In this document: positions 1 through 12,342 of the stretch, piece after piece | Layout of the letters: each line of letters starts with the position of its first letter | Position numbering within the stretch: the first letter of the stretch is position 1 | Origin: Aquatica leii | Taxonomy: Eukaryota; Arthropoda; Insecta; Coleoptera; Lampyridae | DNA length: 64,000 bases | Assembly (NCBI GenBank): GCA_035610365.1 | Contig: CM069436.1 | Location: 8,360,937-8,424,936, forward strand | Direction of reading: 5' to 3' | Position numbers and translations under genes: made by a program | The notes under the pieces: generated by a model | The model's input: the letters and a program-made list of their open reading frames with translations, nothing else | Databases searched by the model: none | Told to the model about the DNA's origin: nothing

Positions 1-309
1 AACCTTTAAAAACGTTTGAATTTTTTTCAATTTAATTTTTACAGCTTTATTTATCATTTTTGCGTTTACATTATTTGAAACCCATAAGTTAAAGTTACTT
101 TGAGTTTTTAAATAATAAGAAAGATTTCTGAAAAATTTTTCAAATAAATTTCTGGAAATCATTGGTTTAGATCGCCATTTCACGAACTTTATAAATTTTA
201 TACCACTAGGCAGAATCTTAAAAATCCAAATCCAAACTAAATCTGTGCCGTATATTATATATTAATTTTAAAATACTTAAAGAATCATTAGAAAAAAATT
301 GGTACACTA

Positions 310-344
310 CTGATACGCGCACCATAGTTTGGGAAGCACTGGTA
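310..344 (-). repeat. Possible hAT-like transposon terminus
   Basis: Read on the minus strand from 344, the sequence begins CAGTGCTTCCCAAACTATGG and continues into a GC-richer stretch. That style is common at the ends of animal hAT elements. No partner terminus, 8-bp target duplication or transposase was found, so this is a resemblance only. The rest of bases 1-540 is AT-rich and holds no gene I can support. Confidence 0.22.
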
Positions 345-540
345 TAGATGTTATTCGATTAGTTATAATATACAAGCAATAGCAAAGACTTCCACGACCG
401 GAGTCTATACTAAGAAGAGAACGTCTTCCGGGTTTGAACCATATCATTATTATTATGACAACAACTTATCTCGTAACTTAAAAAGGCAGCGTCTTACTTA
501 GTTGGATTTGGAGATAGGGTGCTAAATTATAAAACAAATT

Positions 541-782
541 AAAAAGGCGCCAAAACGATGTAACATTAAGATTGGAGACACCGTTTAAATCTACACAAAG
601 ATGTAATAACACCAATGACAAGACAGAAGTTGTAAGAACTAGTATATTTATTTTTCACAGACAGAAGTTCATAGAGAGGAGAAGATATATATAGATGTAC
701 ATAAGTGCGATCAAACGCTAGAAGATACAGACAAAAGTGGTTGCAATAAGCTCCCTTCGGTTGGGCAACACGCCGCACAACA
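541..782 (-). mobile_element. LTR remnant with primer-binding-site-like sequence
   Basis: On the minus strand the segment starts TGTTGTGCGGC near 782 and ends TTAATGTTACA at 559, giving TG...CA termini. It contains a TATATATA stretch and an AATAAA signal. A six-base spacer then leads into TGGCGCC at 546-552, which could be a primer-binding site. A similar arrangement lies at about 55.8-56.03 kb on the plus strand, sharing about 20 bases across the LTR/PBS junction. I infer a 5' LTR of a retrotransposon whose internal part would run toward base 1. The family is not assigned. Confidence 0.4.
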
Positions 783-1600
783 AATTAAATTTGTCTGTCT
801 AACATTTTACATTTCAAAAAGAAATAAATTTACATTTGTAAAAATTTAACACAGGTCTAATAATATGACACACAGCAAAACAATTGTATAGTTAATTGTG
901 ATAACAACCTATTATGTGCGTTCAGTCGTTCGTGCAATCTACTGATTACGAAAATACAAAGAATTAAAATAGGAGGCATAATACTTACAGTTTAGTTTTC
1001 CGTTGGAAAATACAACTAGCTAGCGGCACCTTTTCGGAAATTTCTAACATTCGCTGAAATAAACAAAACCGTACATACAGTGTTATCACAAGTAAATTTT
1101 CTCTGGGTTTATACGATCGATGAAAACAAATCAAACGCGCCGAGTTTTCCTGAAATTAGTTATATTTTTGCATTAAATGAGTTCTTCAATACAATTAGAA
1201 TTTTTCCAATACTTGATGTCTTCAACGCAAGTGACGTGACGTTATCATGGAAATCTTCCTAATAAATGAACCAGTTTTACTCTACATCGATGAAATACGT
1301 GTGGATGCCCAGGAAACCGCCAAATAAAGACTTTAAGTCAAGTCGTAACACTATTTCGTCCAATGGACGCATGGATGTGTGTGAATAATTAGCAATGGGC
1401 TCACATAACATTAGATGATATCTGCGTTATTCCAACATTACCGAAAAAATCATAGTTTTACCATTCGACATTTATCCCTGCCAGTGCATCGGAAAGTCGG
1501 CGTTCCAAGAATAATTCTTATACAAGAGACAAACATCATACATAACAACATTCATGTGAAGTTTGAGGGGGATACGTCCGTTAGTGTGGGTTTGGCAACC
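783..1600. other. No recognisable gene
   Basis: AT-rich sequence with short random open frames on both strands. Weak piggyBac-like resemblance around 1.26-1.5 kb was considered and not accepted. The last part may be the 5' untranslated region of the mariner copy that follows. Confidence 0.5.
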
Positions 1601-1622
1601 ATTTGTTTACGTGATTTTTACA

Positions 1623-2580
1623 ATGGAAAAAAATCGAACATTTTGTGTTTCGCTTGGAATTACGGCTGCAAAGTAATTGAAAATGTTGCAGAAGTGTTTT
1701 GGGGAGTCTCCTCTATCGAGAACGTAGCTATTTGAGTGTCATAAAGCATTCAATAAGGCTCGTGAGGTCGTAGAAAACTTGTCTCATGCGAGTCGTCTTC
1801 GTCCACTTCTATTAACAAAGATAACATCGAAACGTTGAAAGAACTGTGCTTGGAAAACGTCGTGTTGGCGTTAGAGAGATAGCAGAGAGTATCAACATTT
1901 CTTATGGATTGACTCAACACATTATGGGCGATGCCTTGGTTATGAAACGCATCACCGCCGGACTCGTACGGAAAGATCTGAATTTTTTGCAAAAAGATCG
2001 TTGAGTAGAGATTGCGACATGTGCTTATGAATATGACGTTGAAACTGCCCAACAATCTAGCGCATCGTGCGCCAAAACTGATCCGAAATAGAAAAAACCA
2101 CGTCATAGTCGGTCAAAAATCAAGGTAATGCTCATCGTTTGTTTTGATTACCGTGGTGTGGTTTACCAAGAATTCATTCTAAAGGGTTAAACGGTCAATA
2201 AAGAATTCTACTTGGTTGTTTTGAGGCGTCTACGTAAACGGTCGGATTTGTGGATAGAGAATTTATGGATTTTTTACCATGATAATGCGCCGTCGCATTC
2301 CAGCCTGATTGTGACTGAATTGTTGGCCAAACACGAAACAACAGTCATCGCTCAGCCACCGTACTCGCCGGATTTGGTTTTCTGTGACTTTTTCCTGTTT
2401 CCGAAACTCGAATATACGCTCCTGAGAACGAGCCATGAGTCCATTGAAGCCATAAAAAGACATTTGCTGAAAGACCATCCCGGGCGAGGCCTATAAGTAG
2501 TGTATGCAAAAGTGGGTTAACTATTTGCAGGCTTGCATTAAGTCAAAAGGATATTATTTTAAAGGCGATAACAATTTGAG
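1623..2580 (+). pseudogene. mariner-type transposase relic
   Basis: This is a degenerate mariner (Tc1/mariner superfamily) transposase, the DDE enzyme that cuts and pastes the element at TA sites. Translation begins with MEKNRTFC at 1623 and is interrupted by frameshifts and stops. The N-terminal helix-turn-helix region (KAFNKAREVVENLSHASR) and the linker are recognisable. The C-terminal catalytic part from about 2212 is the best preserved: HDNAPSH (Asp codon 2281), then YSPDL and CDFFLFPKL (Asp codon 2386), with exactly 34 residues between, as expected for mariner DD34D. The segment with the first catalytic aspartate seems lost in a deletion near 2.03 kb. The C-terminus ends around the GDN motif at about 2570. 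No terminal inverted repeats were identified. Confidence 0.8.
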
Positions 2581-2584
2581 ATAT

Positions 2585-2880
2585 TTTGCCTGCCGAGTTG
2601 AATATGGGTTTAATACCATTCTTACAAAAAAGTTTCCTTATTTGATCTGTGACATAAATCTAGGGTAAAAATGCCAATTTTGGATTAGATTCGGAAGTAG
2701 AAATGTCCTTAGGTACTAGAGCACATGGATGTGGACGCCGATTAATAACTCCTTGAATATCTCGCTTCGTATAACCATTGTTCACCAAAGTTCTAGTAAG
2801 ATGATGGAGTTCTGTGTCTAGATTTTCAGGTCGGCAAAAAGAAAAAGCGCGATGAACCAAAGATTTAATAACAGAACGTC
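2585..2880 (-). pseudogene. Penelope-like element reverse transcriptase tail
   Basis: The minus-strand translation contains HRAFSFC, then ENLDTELHHLTRTLVNNGY, and after an in-frame stop IRKLFCKNGIKPIF. This order matches the C-terminal end of the reverse transcriptase of Penelope-like elements, between the RT thumb and the GIY-YIG linker. Only about 95 codons remain and there is no endonuclease domain. It abuts the 3' end of the mariner transposase within about 15 bases, which suggests insertion or deletion at the junction. A jockey-type origin is less likely because the spacing and motifs fit Penelope better. Confidence 0.6.
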
Positions 2881-2883
2881 TCT

Positions 2884-3303
2884 GTGCAGGACAATGATGA
2901 GACCAAATCTATCACAAAGAATTTCCAAGGCTACATTGTTAATATTTTAAACAAAGTCTACGATAAGCTAACAGCAGCAGTAATTAAAAACAGTTTTAGT
3001 ATGGCTGGAATCTGTTCACTTAATCGAAACCTTATCAAAACAGATATATTTAAACCTGAAGAATTAAGGGCATACGAAAAAAAAAACGCTAGGCAAATCA
3101 AAGAAAATAAAAATTTAGCAGTATCAACCTTCTCAATCTTAGATTACTTTTCTGTGTTCACTCATGCCACTGCAGGCTTCATGACTGTGCAGAAAATCGA
3201 AATAAGATTTCTATTGATGAACTCGAAGAAGAGTCTCTCAGAGACTTTAGTTCTGAGAAGGAAAACTTTTGCGTTGTCTACAATACAAAAGCAACCAATG
3301 TAA
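2884..3303 (+). pseudogene. Possible pogo/Tigger-like transposase C-terminal fragment
   Basis: An open frame of 139 codons carries AAVIKNSFSMAGICSLNRN followed by a FKPEEL-type segment. The layout (a helix, then S-F-x2-AGI-x-P/S-LN) resembles the C-terminal end of pogo/Tigger and Jerky-like DDE proteins. No catalytic residue lies in the fragment, so the assignment rests on this short motif alone. An acidic segment continues in another frame to about 3350. It could equally be an unrelated open frame. Confidence 0.28.
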
Positions 3304-3870
3304 ACCTAAATTATATTATGTGGAATTTTTTAGATCTGCAAAAAGAAACATTTTAATAAAGTTCATTTTTTTCAATGTGTGATACAAGTAGCTCACTCGT
3401 CAGTTTTTTTTTTGTTAAATCGAGAAAAAAAATGTTAAAGGCATATATCTTAAAACGTTTTTCAAGGAACATGTTCATTGAGTTCTACACGAAAATAGTT
3501 ATTTATGATAATTAAAAATAGTCATTTTAAACGTTGTAGAACGGTCCCACTAGGGACTCCACTTCTATTAGGGGTGGTCTTGTTTATATTGGTTCGCCTA
3601 ATGGAGGCTTTGTAGACCTAGCCTGGGATGACCTGAGCGGCAGTTCAGCTGCTAAAAAAACGTTGAAATGCTTTTTCTCAAAACGAAGAGCTTGATAAAT
3701 ACAAAGCAACTGAATTAGTGCAAGAAAAACTGACAAAGTTACTAAATGAACTAGATAAAGAATCCTGGACACTACGTAATCTCACTAAGGAATCTTCGAA
3801 TACCAAAAGGGAGAATAAGGATAGTGTTTCCAGAATGTGTAGCTTGTCTTGCTAGCTTACCACGTCAGAA

Positions 3871-5033
3871 ATGCGAACATTGATCAAGAAGAAAATTATC
3901 GAAAATCTCTACACTAATCAAAGCAGACGGTATGCTGATAGAGTGTCAGTGTTATTCGAAGACCAATGCCCGATGATCGAAGAAGAATGGCCGATGGAAA
4001 TCTTCCTGGTGACCACAACTGAGAGTGCAGCCTTAGACAATACTGTGCTCCTTATTCAAGCAGGAAACAAAATTATTCCCGAACAAGTTAGAAGCATCTC
4101 AAAAGGTCGTACTTTGACGGTTGGACGCCGACTTAATCGTGGGAGGTCTGGCGGCGGATGGGCTGACTCAGTTTTCCATGCGTTATCTAAATTGAGGGAT
4201 AGGGCACAGGCTGCGGGTTTAAAGCAGCTGAACTTGGAAGTGGTTGGTGAAGAACTGGCATCGGCGAGAAATCTAGCGGAGTTTGTATTCAGGCAGTTAA
4301 ACGTCACGCTGTTTATTTTGCACGCTAAATCATAGGCTCGGACGGAGGCCCAGGCACGCAACTAGCGAGTTCATCTAGCAAAACAGGAACGCTTATAATC
4401 AAAAATGACAGGAGATCATACGCGGGCTTACTTAGAGGCGTCAAGACGGCTGTCGGAGCTTCAACAGTCAACACTACTTTAAAAGCCGTAAGGAAAACAA
4501 AAAACCGCCACCTACTTATTGCCTCCGACAACCAGGAGGTTCTTGAAAACATTCGCTCTAAGGTCAACGCCGAGATTTTGGGGTCCATATGTACTCTGAA
4601 GGGACTAGGTGGTACCTTCCATATACACAATCTCGACGAGGTTACGACTAAGGACGAAGTCAGAGAGGTCCTAGTCGGCTTTATAGGCGAGGCGAGGATT
4701 AGTAAAAGCAGATTGGGAAAGTTCAGACCATTGAGATGGGATACTTAGTCCATCAATGTCAATGTTCCAGCGGAAACGGCTGACCATCTGCTAAAGACTG
4801 AGTTTTTGAGGGTAGGTATAAATTCATGCAAAGTATTAGAACGAATGGAGGCAGTATAGTGCACCCGATGCTAGGAGACTTACTACGAAATTGCAAAGGT
4901 GAGGATAGCAAGAAACTATGCTTGAATTGCGGCAAGGAAGGCCCTATAAAAGTGTACTGAAGATAAACAGTGCGTAGTATGCGAAAGCCACGATCACGCA
5001 CCATGGATCATGACCTGTCCGAATTTTAAAAAA
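3871..5033 (+). pseudogene. LINE ORF1 (Gag-like, CCHC knuckles), broken
   Basis: ORF1 of R1-type elements encodes an RNA-binding protein that packages the transcript. The first frame is open for 154 codons from 3871. A frameshift near 4335 moves the frame, which continues through RSKVNAEIL and VREVLVGF, the usual ORF1 core before the knuckles. At 4850-5030 the pattern C-x2-C...C-x2-CGKEG...C-x2-C-x4-H-x4-C can be read across two frames, consistent with three zinc knuckles. The middle knuckle has lost its histidine by frameshift. The reading ends just before ORF2. Confidence 0.65.
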
Positions 5034-5072
5034 TAACAGACAACAAAGCATCGTCGTCAATCAATAACAACC

Positions 5073-7805
5073 ATGGAGAACAACACACTTAATCCAATCA
5101 ATCCAATTAATCTTCGCCCCGCGAAGAGAATTAGGATCTTGCAAATAAACATACGTAGTAGGAGAGAAGCGCGGGTACTGGTATCTTTTCTAGCGAAAAA
5201 ACTTTAGGCAGACGCGGTAATGATAGCTGAACCCATTATTAAATAGGCAATTAAAAAAATTTTGTCATTGACAAAAAGCTTGCACACAGCTATCTACGTT
5301 ATGAATCCAACAGTCAGGGGCCAAAACTATAGCCAAAGACGCCTTTACTATACTTCAACTCCAAATCATCTGTTTTTTGAACTGTTACGTTTTACCAAAT
5401 TGAGTCGTCCACGACTTTAAATCTCTTATAGAAGAAATTAACGAAGAACGAGTCGAAAATAAGGCACCAGCGGTTTTTGGTGGCGATTTCAACGGCAAAG
5501 CCACGAAATGGGGATCAGCTAACAACTCCAGAGGCGATATTCTTATGGAATGGATCGCAGCCGACGATCTAGTAACCATCAACCTCGGAAATATCCCAAA
5601 GTTATCTCCTGGAAGGTTAGCGAGGAAGAAAGCCTGGGTGATCATCGCTGTATTCAATATGAAATACAAGTTAAGCCTAAACTAGCAATTAACTGCTCAA
5701 AACTACAGAGACCACGCTGGAACATAAACAAGTTCGACTCACATAAATTCTTAAATGCAATGGAAGTCAGGTTCTCGCAAGAGGCCCTCAACAATTTAAG
5801 GGATATGCGTAACTCTATAACCAACGCTTGCAATAAAAGTATGCCCAAAAAAAGAACAGGAATAAAACATAATTCACTCTACTGGTGGTTCGAAGAATTA
5901 GAGTGCATTAGAAAGATCTGTATTGATAATCGCAGAAAGGCGTCACGGAGTAGGAAAGTAGGTGTGTCACTTACTGTTCTCGAAACACTAAGACAAACCA
6001 GAGCCAATTATAAAGATGCTATCAAAAGAGCCAAAAATAAAGCGTGGGAGGATATTTGCCAGGAACTAGACAACAACCCGTAGGACACAGCTTATAAACT
6101 CGTTTTTAAAAAAATTAAGCTAGGAAAAATCAGCCTGCGCCATCGGTAACCAAAGCAAACGAAAATATTGATAATTTGTTTCCTAGACATCCCAAAATTA
6201 CATGGCATTTTGAAGAGACAACTCCTCTTTTCTCCTTTTACTTTGAGGAACTACGGGAAGCGCTTTCCAAAATGCGGACCGGAAGGCATCTCTAACGATC
6301 CATATTGTAGCCACGGTTTACAATAAAACAATCTTAAAACTAATGAACGAAGAACTTTGCAAAGGCACCTTTCCAAAAACATGGAAGACTGCATATGTGG
6401 TACTGATCTACAAAAAAAGCAAAATGGTTATAGGCCAATATGCCTTATAAACAATATAGGAAAGATTTTTGTTAAAAAGAATAACAGAAGATATCGAGAG
6501 ACAGGGCGATCTTTCGACACACCAATTCGGGTTTAGGAAAAATAGATTCACTGTGGATGCACTAAACCGTATACGAGACTTAGCCTGGGCAGCAAAGGAA
6601 GGCACTCGGAGAACTAGACAAATAGGGGTACTGGTATCGATAGATATCAAAAACGCTTTCAATGCCGTCTTCTGGGAACTCCTAATCAAGGCAATGAAAA
6701 GAACAGTCAACTCACACCTAGTTAAGATTGTTGCAGACTATTTGTCAGATAGGTTAATAATTTACATAGATGACAAAATTATTCGATAAAACACCAGATG
6801 ACGTGTGGGGTCCCACAGGGTTCCAACCTAGGCCCCACACTATGGAACATATTTTATAATGACCTGTTAAACCGTAACCTCTTCAGACAAATTCAACTTA
6901 TAGCCTTTGCTGATGATTTGGCGATCTTCGGGCAGGGATTCGACACACGATCCTTAAAGTTAACCATTAACCATAGTTTAAAAGTGGTGGACTATTGGCT
7001 TGAGAGCAACAACCTCATGGTTGCGGCTGACAAAACCGAGGCGATCGCTTTTACAGATAGACGAATTCTGGAGCTAATTGGTTTCACGCATAAAGGAGAC
7101 AGTAGAGCGTTGGCCTTGGCCAAACGAATGCCAAATGGGAAAAGAGCTCGTGCGGCCAAAAGGAGGGTAATAATGTTGACTGTTATGTCAACCTTACTCT
7201 ACGTGGCCTCTGTATGGAATTTTGCTCTAAAGATCGGGAGATAGAGGACTATGGCAGGAAAAAAAAACAGCGTCAAGTGGCCCTCAGGATTACTGCCGCT
7301 TATAGGACGGTGTTTCTGGAAGCTGCTGGAGTCCTAGCAGTTTGCGTTCTCATAGATTTGCTGGCGGAGAAGAGGAGCAACGCAAGACGAGAGGTACAAG
7401 ATTAGTCAGGAAGGCGGAGTCCTTACTTAAACGGCAGGCAAGATGGGAATCGTATCCTAAAGCAGTCTGTACCCAGACCTTAATCCCGAATATCCATGCA
7501 TGGGTAACTTGAAATCACGCAGGCATTCACCGGCCATAGGTGTTTCGGGAATTATCTAAATGGTATTAAAAAAAAGGAAGACCCATCATGCTTCCTGTGT
7601 GAAGAATCTAACGATGATGCCAACCACACAGTTTTTTAATGTAGACAATAGAATTAAGAAAGGAAGCTTTTAATCAATAAACACAAGTATGTTAAGTCGA
7701 TGCTAAGTAGCGAATCGACATGGATTGAAATAGACAGCTTTCTTGCAGCAACTATAAAGAAAAAAGGTGAGCTATGGAAAACGTGGATTCTGGAACACAA
7801 TTAGC
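5073..7805 (+). pseudogene. LINE ORF2 (endonuclease and reverse transcriptase), broken
   Basis: ORF2 nicks the target DNA and copies the element RNA from it. The endonuclease starts with RILQINI near 5133 and includes GGDFNGKATKWGS at about 5479. The reverse transcriptase has the finger motif HQFGFRKNR at 6520, the palm VSIDIKNAFN at 6634, TCGVPQGSNLGP at 6800 and an intact catalytic FADD box at 6906-6917. A C-x2-C...H-type finger (CLCEESNDDANH) near 7600 marks the C-terminus. Stops at 5207, 6080 and 6787, plus frameshifts near 5380 and 7235, break the protein. The catalytic motif therefore outlived the reading frame. Confidence 0.8.
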
Positions 7806-8002
7806 CTGTCTTCGGGTTTCTACTCAAAGAGCAGTCATCAAAACTTATCCACATACATGATGAAGCCATAGTACTTTCCATCAAACGAACCAAGGTTATG
7901 GTAAGGAGAAGAAAACCGCAAGGTGATACCACCTACCATAACTGACCGTGGACTGGGCCACTTGAGCCTGCTGCGGCGGACCTACCATTATAAAAAAAAA
8001 GA

Positions 8003-10384
8003 ATGGATGCCTAACTGTAGGGATAAACATCCTTGGGTTCCACTTATCTTATTATTTTACTAGAAACCAAATGTGATGACGGTGCCATCTAGTAGTCGAT
8101 TGATGGGGGGTACAATTGTTATTTTTTTTTGAGGCAGCACTAACCACAATTTTTTTTAAAATTTTGTATTTAAAATTTTTACTTCATGGATCAATTCTGA
8201 TATAAAGAATTTTTTCATTAATTGATTATTATGCTTATGTACATACATTAATTTTTTATGTCACTTAAGAAAAACTTTATATTCTGTTTGTATACTTCGA
8301 GTTACTTCAAAACATTTTGTTTTTCGGAAATAAAAATTCCGAGTGCTTTTATTAGTGGACTGAAGCAAACTCGTTTCATTTACCAGTTCATTCATTGGTT
8401 TAGTTGCGTTCTTACTGTAATAAAGTTGTCTGAGTAGTTGTACTGTTAAGAGATAAATAAGTAAACGGATTAAAACTGAATCAAACTTAAAACCTGGTGC
8501 GAAGCGATATTTAACTGTTGAAAAGTTTTAAGCATTAGTGTACGTAACGAACACAAAACGATTGTTTTAGAATTACTGCAAAATTTGCCAAACAAACACA
8601 CTCGCGCACAACGTAAATTAAACAATGTACAATAAATACATAAAAAAGGGACATAACAGTCATTTTACGAGCTTACAAAGTATGAATTTATGAAAACAGG
8701 CAATAAACCGACAAAGGTTTTTGAAAAATGCAACACATCTATCCGTCCCATTTAGAAATTTGTGTATAATTCAAAATAAAAATTAGTTCCGCTTCAAAAT
8801 GTCTTTTGGCTTTTATTCTCTTTTTTTCTAATAAATTTAATGGGTTCTTTTCTTTTTGTGAGTGTACGCACATACAGTCATAAATAACACGGCCCGGTAT
8901 TGCCGCAATAACTTCAAATTTAATCAAGTTTGAAATCGTGAACAGAATAATGATCACTTTTCTTAAATTGAATTGATTCTCTTCTCTTCTACATAATTTT
9001 AATAACATCCAAATATGAGACAAAGAAGAAAAACCGATTAAATTGACTTATATATTTTAATTAAGGGTTCAAACTGACGACTACTTTGTACATCAACTAA
9101 TTAAAAAATGAAAGAAAAACAACAGTTAATCAGTATTAATTTTACATTTGTATTCTAATTTTGTTTCGAATTAATTACCTTTATACTTTCAATTAAATTG
9201 AAATGTGACATTTTTAAAAGTTTAAAAGTATTTGTGATTTGTTTTTAAAATCTATCTTTTTCCAGAAGCTCGTTATAAAATAATTGAATAGATGACGCGT
9301 TACGTCGTCGTTTTGAAACTACGTTTGTTTACAACGGCCATTTTAATTATTTGTGTGAATTCGTCAAATAACTTATATTGATTTTATGGTTGAAAAAGAG
9401 TAATAGTTTAAATACGTTAGCACAATCACGTTTTTCCCGATTAAACGAATTTAAATCATCTTCTCAGGTTGTAACTAATAAAACTCTACAATGTAACGTA
9501 CAAAAAAACCCCACGTTGGGCGCTATTTTGTAACGTATATAAAAGTAAAATTCAAGATACTTCAAATAATGCACTACAAACACAAAATATTAAATACAAA
9601 ACATGAACAATAAGACGATTTAGGGGCGTAGAAATTCTATGGTACTATTAAGATTTTATTTTAATTTGAACACAAAATTTAGTACTCTACAATGTTATTT
9701 TAAAACCTAAAAGTAATAATACTTATCTAATTAAAAAACGTGTTTACAAGGTTAAATGCGTGCTTTGCTAGGGGTTTAAATTTTATCTCTTACCTTAGCT
9801 TGAGTTGGTCACTTCAACTCTGGGTGTTTCGGAACGCAACACATCGAATACTTATCAAATTCTTAACCATATTAAATAGTAGACACATAACGGAAATTTC
9901 TCGAAAATATCGCATTGCAAAAATTGAACAAAGAAGTCCTAAAGCAAATTTCGTAACCAGATAAACAAAGACGTACGAACAAAAAAACGTAGTCGCAAAG
10001 AAACGTCGTAAAGAAAAAACTTGTAGTCGTAACAAGAAAAACTAAAACGCAAATTCGCGAAGAACAAATAAAAAAACTTACTCTTACAAATTACGGGCTT
10101 TTCTTCAGATGACGACGAACGCACTATATTTTCAACAACAAAAGCGGATCAAAGTAACATTGTTGATATAACAACTAAAGCAGATAGATAAATCAAAGTT
10201 TGAATTAAACATATTGCCATGTTCTGCAATTGCAGAACGTCTTGTTTCTTTTTATACTTTTTATACCTTATATTTTAAGTGGCTGTTTTTATTGCAACAT
10301 AAATGGTTTTTTTATGTGTTCGGTTATTCTCTATTTTTTATGTTCGAAAATGGTACTCTATTTCATTTTATTAGTTATTTAAAA
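8003..10384. other. AT-rich stretch without a recognisable gene
   Basis: Mostly A/T homopolymer-rich sequence. Open frames are short and none shows a protein motif I know. No tandem repeat, tRNA-like fold or splice-bounded open segment stood out. Confidence 0.5.
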
Positions 10385-10387
10385 TAA

Positions 10388-10513
10388 CACTGGTCTGCTA
10401 AAAAATATTTTTTATCGAGCCCTGACACTATTCCGGGTGATTCTTATGTAAAATGACGTCCTGAATCCAAATATGTCTTCCGTTTTCTTTTATCACCCAC
10501 CATTTTCGAGGGA
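10388..10513 (+). repeat. Left terminal inverted repeat
   Basis: Pairs with 12832-12946. Perfectly matching blocks include the first 11 bases, TATGTAAAATGAC (10445-10457) and ATCACCCACC (10492-10501), in the same order and nearly the same spacing on the other side. The main difference is about 10 bases missing from the right copy after the first block. Confidence 0.85.
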
Positions 10514-10566
10514 GCCTCAAATCTCTAATTTTACCACTTTTCGATAAATTAATTATAATTTATTTA

Positions 10567-10612
10567 TCGAACGATAATAATAATTATAATAATTATTATA
10601 ATAATAAATATA
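10567..10612. repeat. Imperfect AAT/ATT palindrome
   Basis: A run of AATAAT units turns into ATTATT units, giving a self-complementary AT palindrome just inside the left TIR of the 10.4-12.9 kb element. It is probably a slippage product. Confidence 0.5.
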
Positions 10613-10687
10613 TGGACATGAATTTAATTTAAATGGAAAAAAAACTATTTTAGCTATAAACAGTAATTAATAAAAAGATATTCATCG

Positions 10688-12342
10688 TTACTTGGTGCTT
10701 GCTTTCCTTTTATACCCTGAGGTACAGCTCTCTCGTTTCAAAAACCAGCAGTATTCCGCCAACATGCTTGCATTCCACTTCCCTGAAAATCACTTCTCCA
10801 GCTTAGCGATGTCTTGATGGAACCGTTCCCCGTGTTCATTCGAGACTGCTCCTAAATTTTCAGGGAAAAAGTCCAGATGCGAATGAAGGAAGTGAACTTT
10901 AAGAGACATGTTACATCCTATGTCCTTGTACGCTAAAAGCAGTTCCTCGACGTGAGCGACATAATCTTCACTTTTGTGGTTACCCAGGAAGTTCTTACAA
11001 ACGTTTTGAAATTCAAGCCAAGCTCCTTTTTTTCGATTTAGGTGTTCAATAAACGTCGAATCTTGGAAGAGTTGTCTAATCTGGGGATCAACAAAAACGC
11101 ATTCTTTGATTTTAGCTTCGCTAAGACAAGGGAATTTAGTTTTCAAAAATTGAAATGCGCCACCTGTCTTGTCCACTGCTTTCACAAACTGCTTGATCAG
11201 TCCAAGTTTGATGTGTAAAGGTGGTAAGTAAATATTTTCCTTCGGAACCAAAAGATTGTGGGCGACATTTTTCTGATCAGGAATAAGATTTTCTCGCAGA
11301 GGCCAGTCCCGTACGATGTAATGTTTATCTCGGGCTCGGCTATCCCATTCACAACGGAAGCAGCAATATTTTGTGAATCTTGATTGCAGGCCCGTGAGTA
11401 GAGCAACAACTTTTAAGTCAGCGCAAAGTTTCCACTTATAATCATGATAACTAATTTTATCAAGGATTCTGTATGTGCAGAGTATGCAACTGGAACTGAT
11501 GGGAAGTCATTCCTATTTGCCAACAGGACAATTTTTAAGCTGGTTTTTGATGAGTCTATAAACAGTCTCCATTTGTCTGGGTCACATGGCATCTGTAGCT
11601 CTGTCATCAATAAATTTGCATTAGGGCAGAACACTAAACCTTTATCTTCTGAGAAAAGACATTTCAGGGTTGCTTGTCTGGTCCTGTAAGAAGCTATTTT
11701 TACTCCCTTTTCTAAGAGATTCCACTGTTGAAGTCGCGATCCTAGGTGCTGAGATTTAGTCTTGGGTAACTGCAAATCTCTGACAAGATCATTTAATTCA
11801 GATTGAGTGAGGAAGTGAGGTTGCCGAGAAGCTAAATCTGCGGAATACTCTTCATCATCATTGAACGTATCATTCGAAGCCCCAGGTTGTGGCTTACAGT
11901 CTTTTAAATCAATTTCCGGCTCTAGAGTATAAGTGTTTGGGGGCTCTGGGATTGGCAAAGTATCGTTATGAGGAACAGGTCTTAGAGCTGACGGAATATT
12001 GGGATACTGAATTGTATGCTTACTTTTGCTCGAAAACCCGACGGTGGAAGTCATACAAAAGTAACAATCTGTAAGATGACAGCGAGGTTCACACCAAACC
12101 ATGGACACAGCAAACGGCATTGATTTACGGGTACCTTTGAGCCATTTGGTCAAACTACTGTAACAAGTCGTACAGCAAACTGATGGAGCCCAAGCCTTGT
12201 CCTGGTCGCCAACTTGACAATCAAAGTACAATTTATAAGATGTTTTAACAAGCGGAGAAAGGAGTTTTCGTTGCGCTTTTAAAGTTAATTCCCCGTAGAC
12301 ATAACAGAAGCTATCGGGATGATTTTTACACTCGCGTGGCAT
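10688..12342 (-). pseudogene. Uncharacterised transposon-borne Cys-rich protein (putative transposase)
   Basis: The chosen start is the ATG of MPRECKNHPDSFC at 12342; an in-frame ATG also lies at 12360. The N-terminal 70 residues form a Cys module: C...SFC-x2-[C], about 40 residues, then C-x2-C and KWLKG. The second half of the first pair is Tyr here (FCYVYGE). Later segments include SALRPVPHNDTLP, ELNDLVRDLQLPK, WRLFIDSSK and, after a frameshift at about 11440, a CCFRCEWDSR finger, LPPLHIKLG, FLHSHLDFFP and EHGERFHQDI. A TGA at 10790-10792 interrupts it, with the homologous tail open to a TAA at 10688. From memory, proteins of this kind recur as uncharacterised multicopy genes in insects, cnidarians and fish. 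Its place inside TIRs suggests a transposase, but the catalytic residues are not identified. Confidence 0.72.

Larger units (their letters stand above)
3540..8002 (+). mobile_element. R1-like non-LTR retrotransposon, near full length, broken
   Basis: A LINE with the two-ORF layout typical of the R1/I branch: Gag-like ORF1 with CCHC knuckles, then ORF2 with apurinic-type endonuclease, reverse transcriptase and a C-terminal zinc finger. The 5' limit is a guess set where related sequence seems to start. The 3' limit is an A-run at about 7992-8002 after a 3' untranslated region of roughly 190 bp. Each ORF has several frameshifts and stops, so the copy is dead. No target-site duplication was found. 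Confidence 0.75.

Noticed and set aside
1230..1560. Possible piggyBac-like transposase text (MPRKPPNKDFK and similar)
   Set aside because: The resemblance is too short, stops are frequent, and no catalytic region or TTAA terminus was found.
7992..8110. Short A-run and following G-rich bases as a promoter or terminator
   Set aside because: Best explained as the poly(A)-like 3' end of the LINE; no independent regulatory signal was seen.
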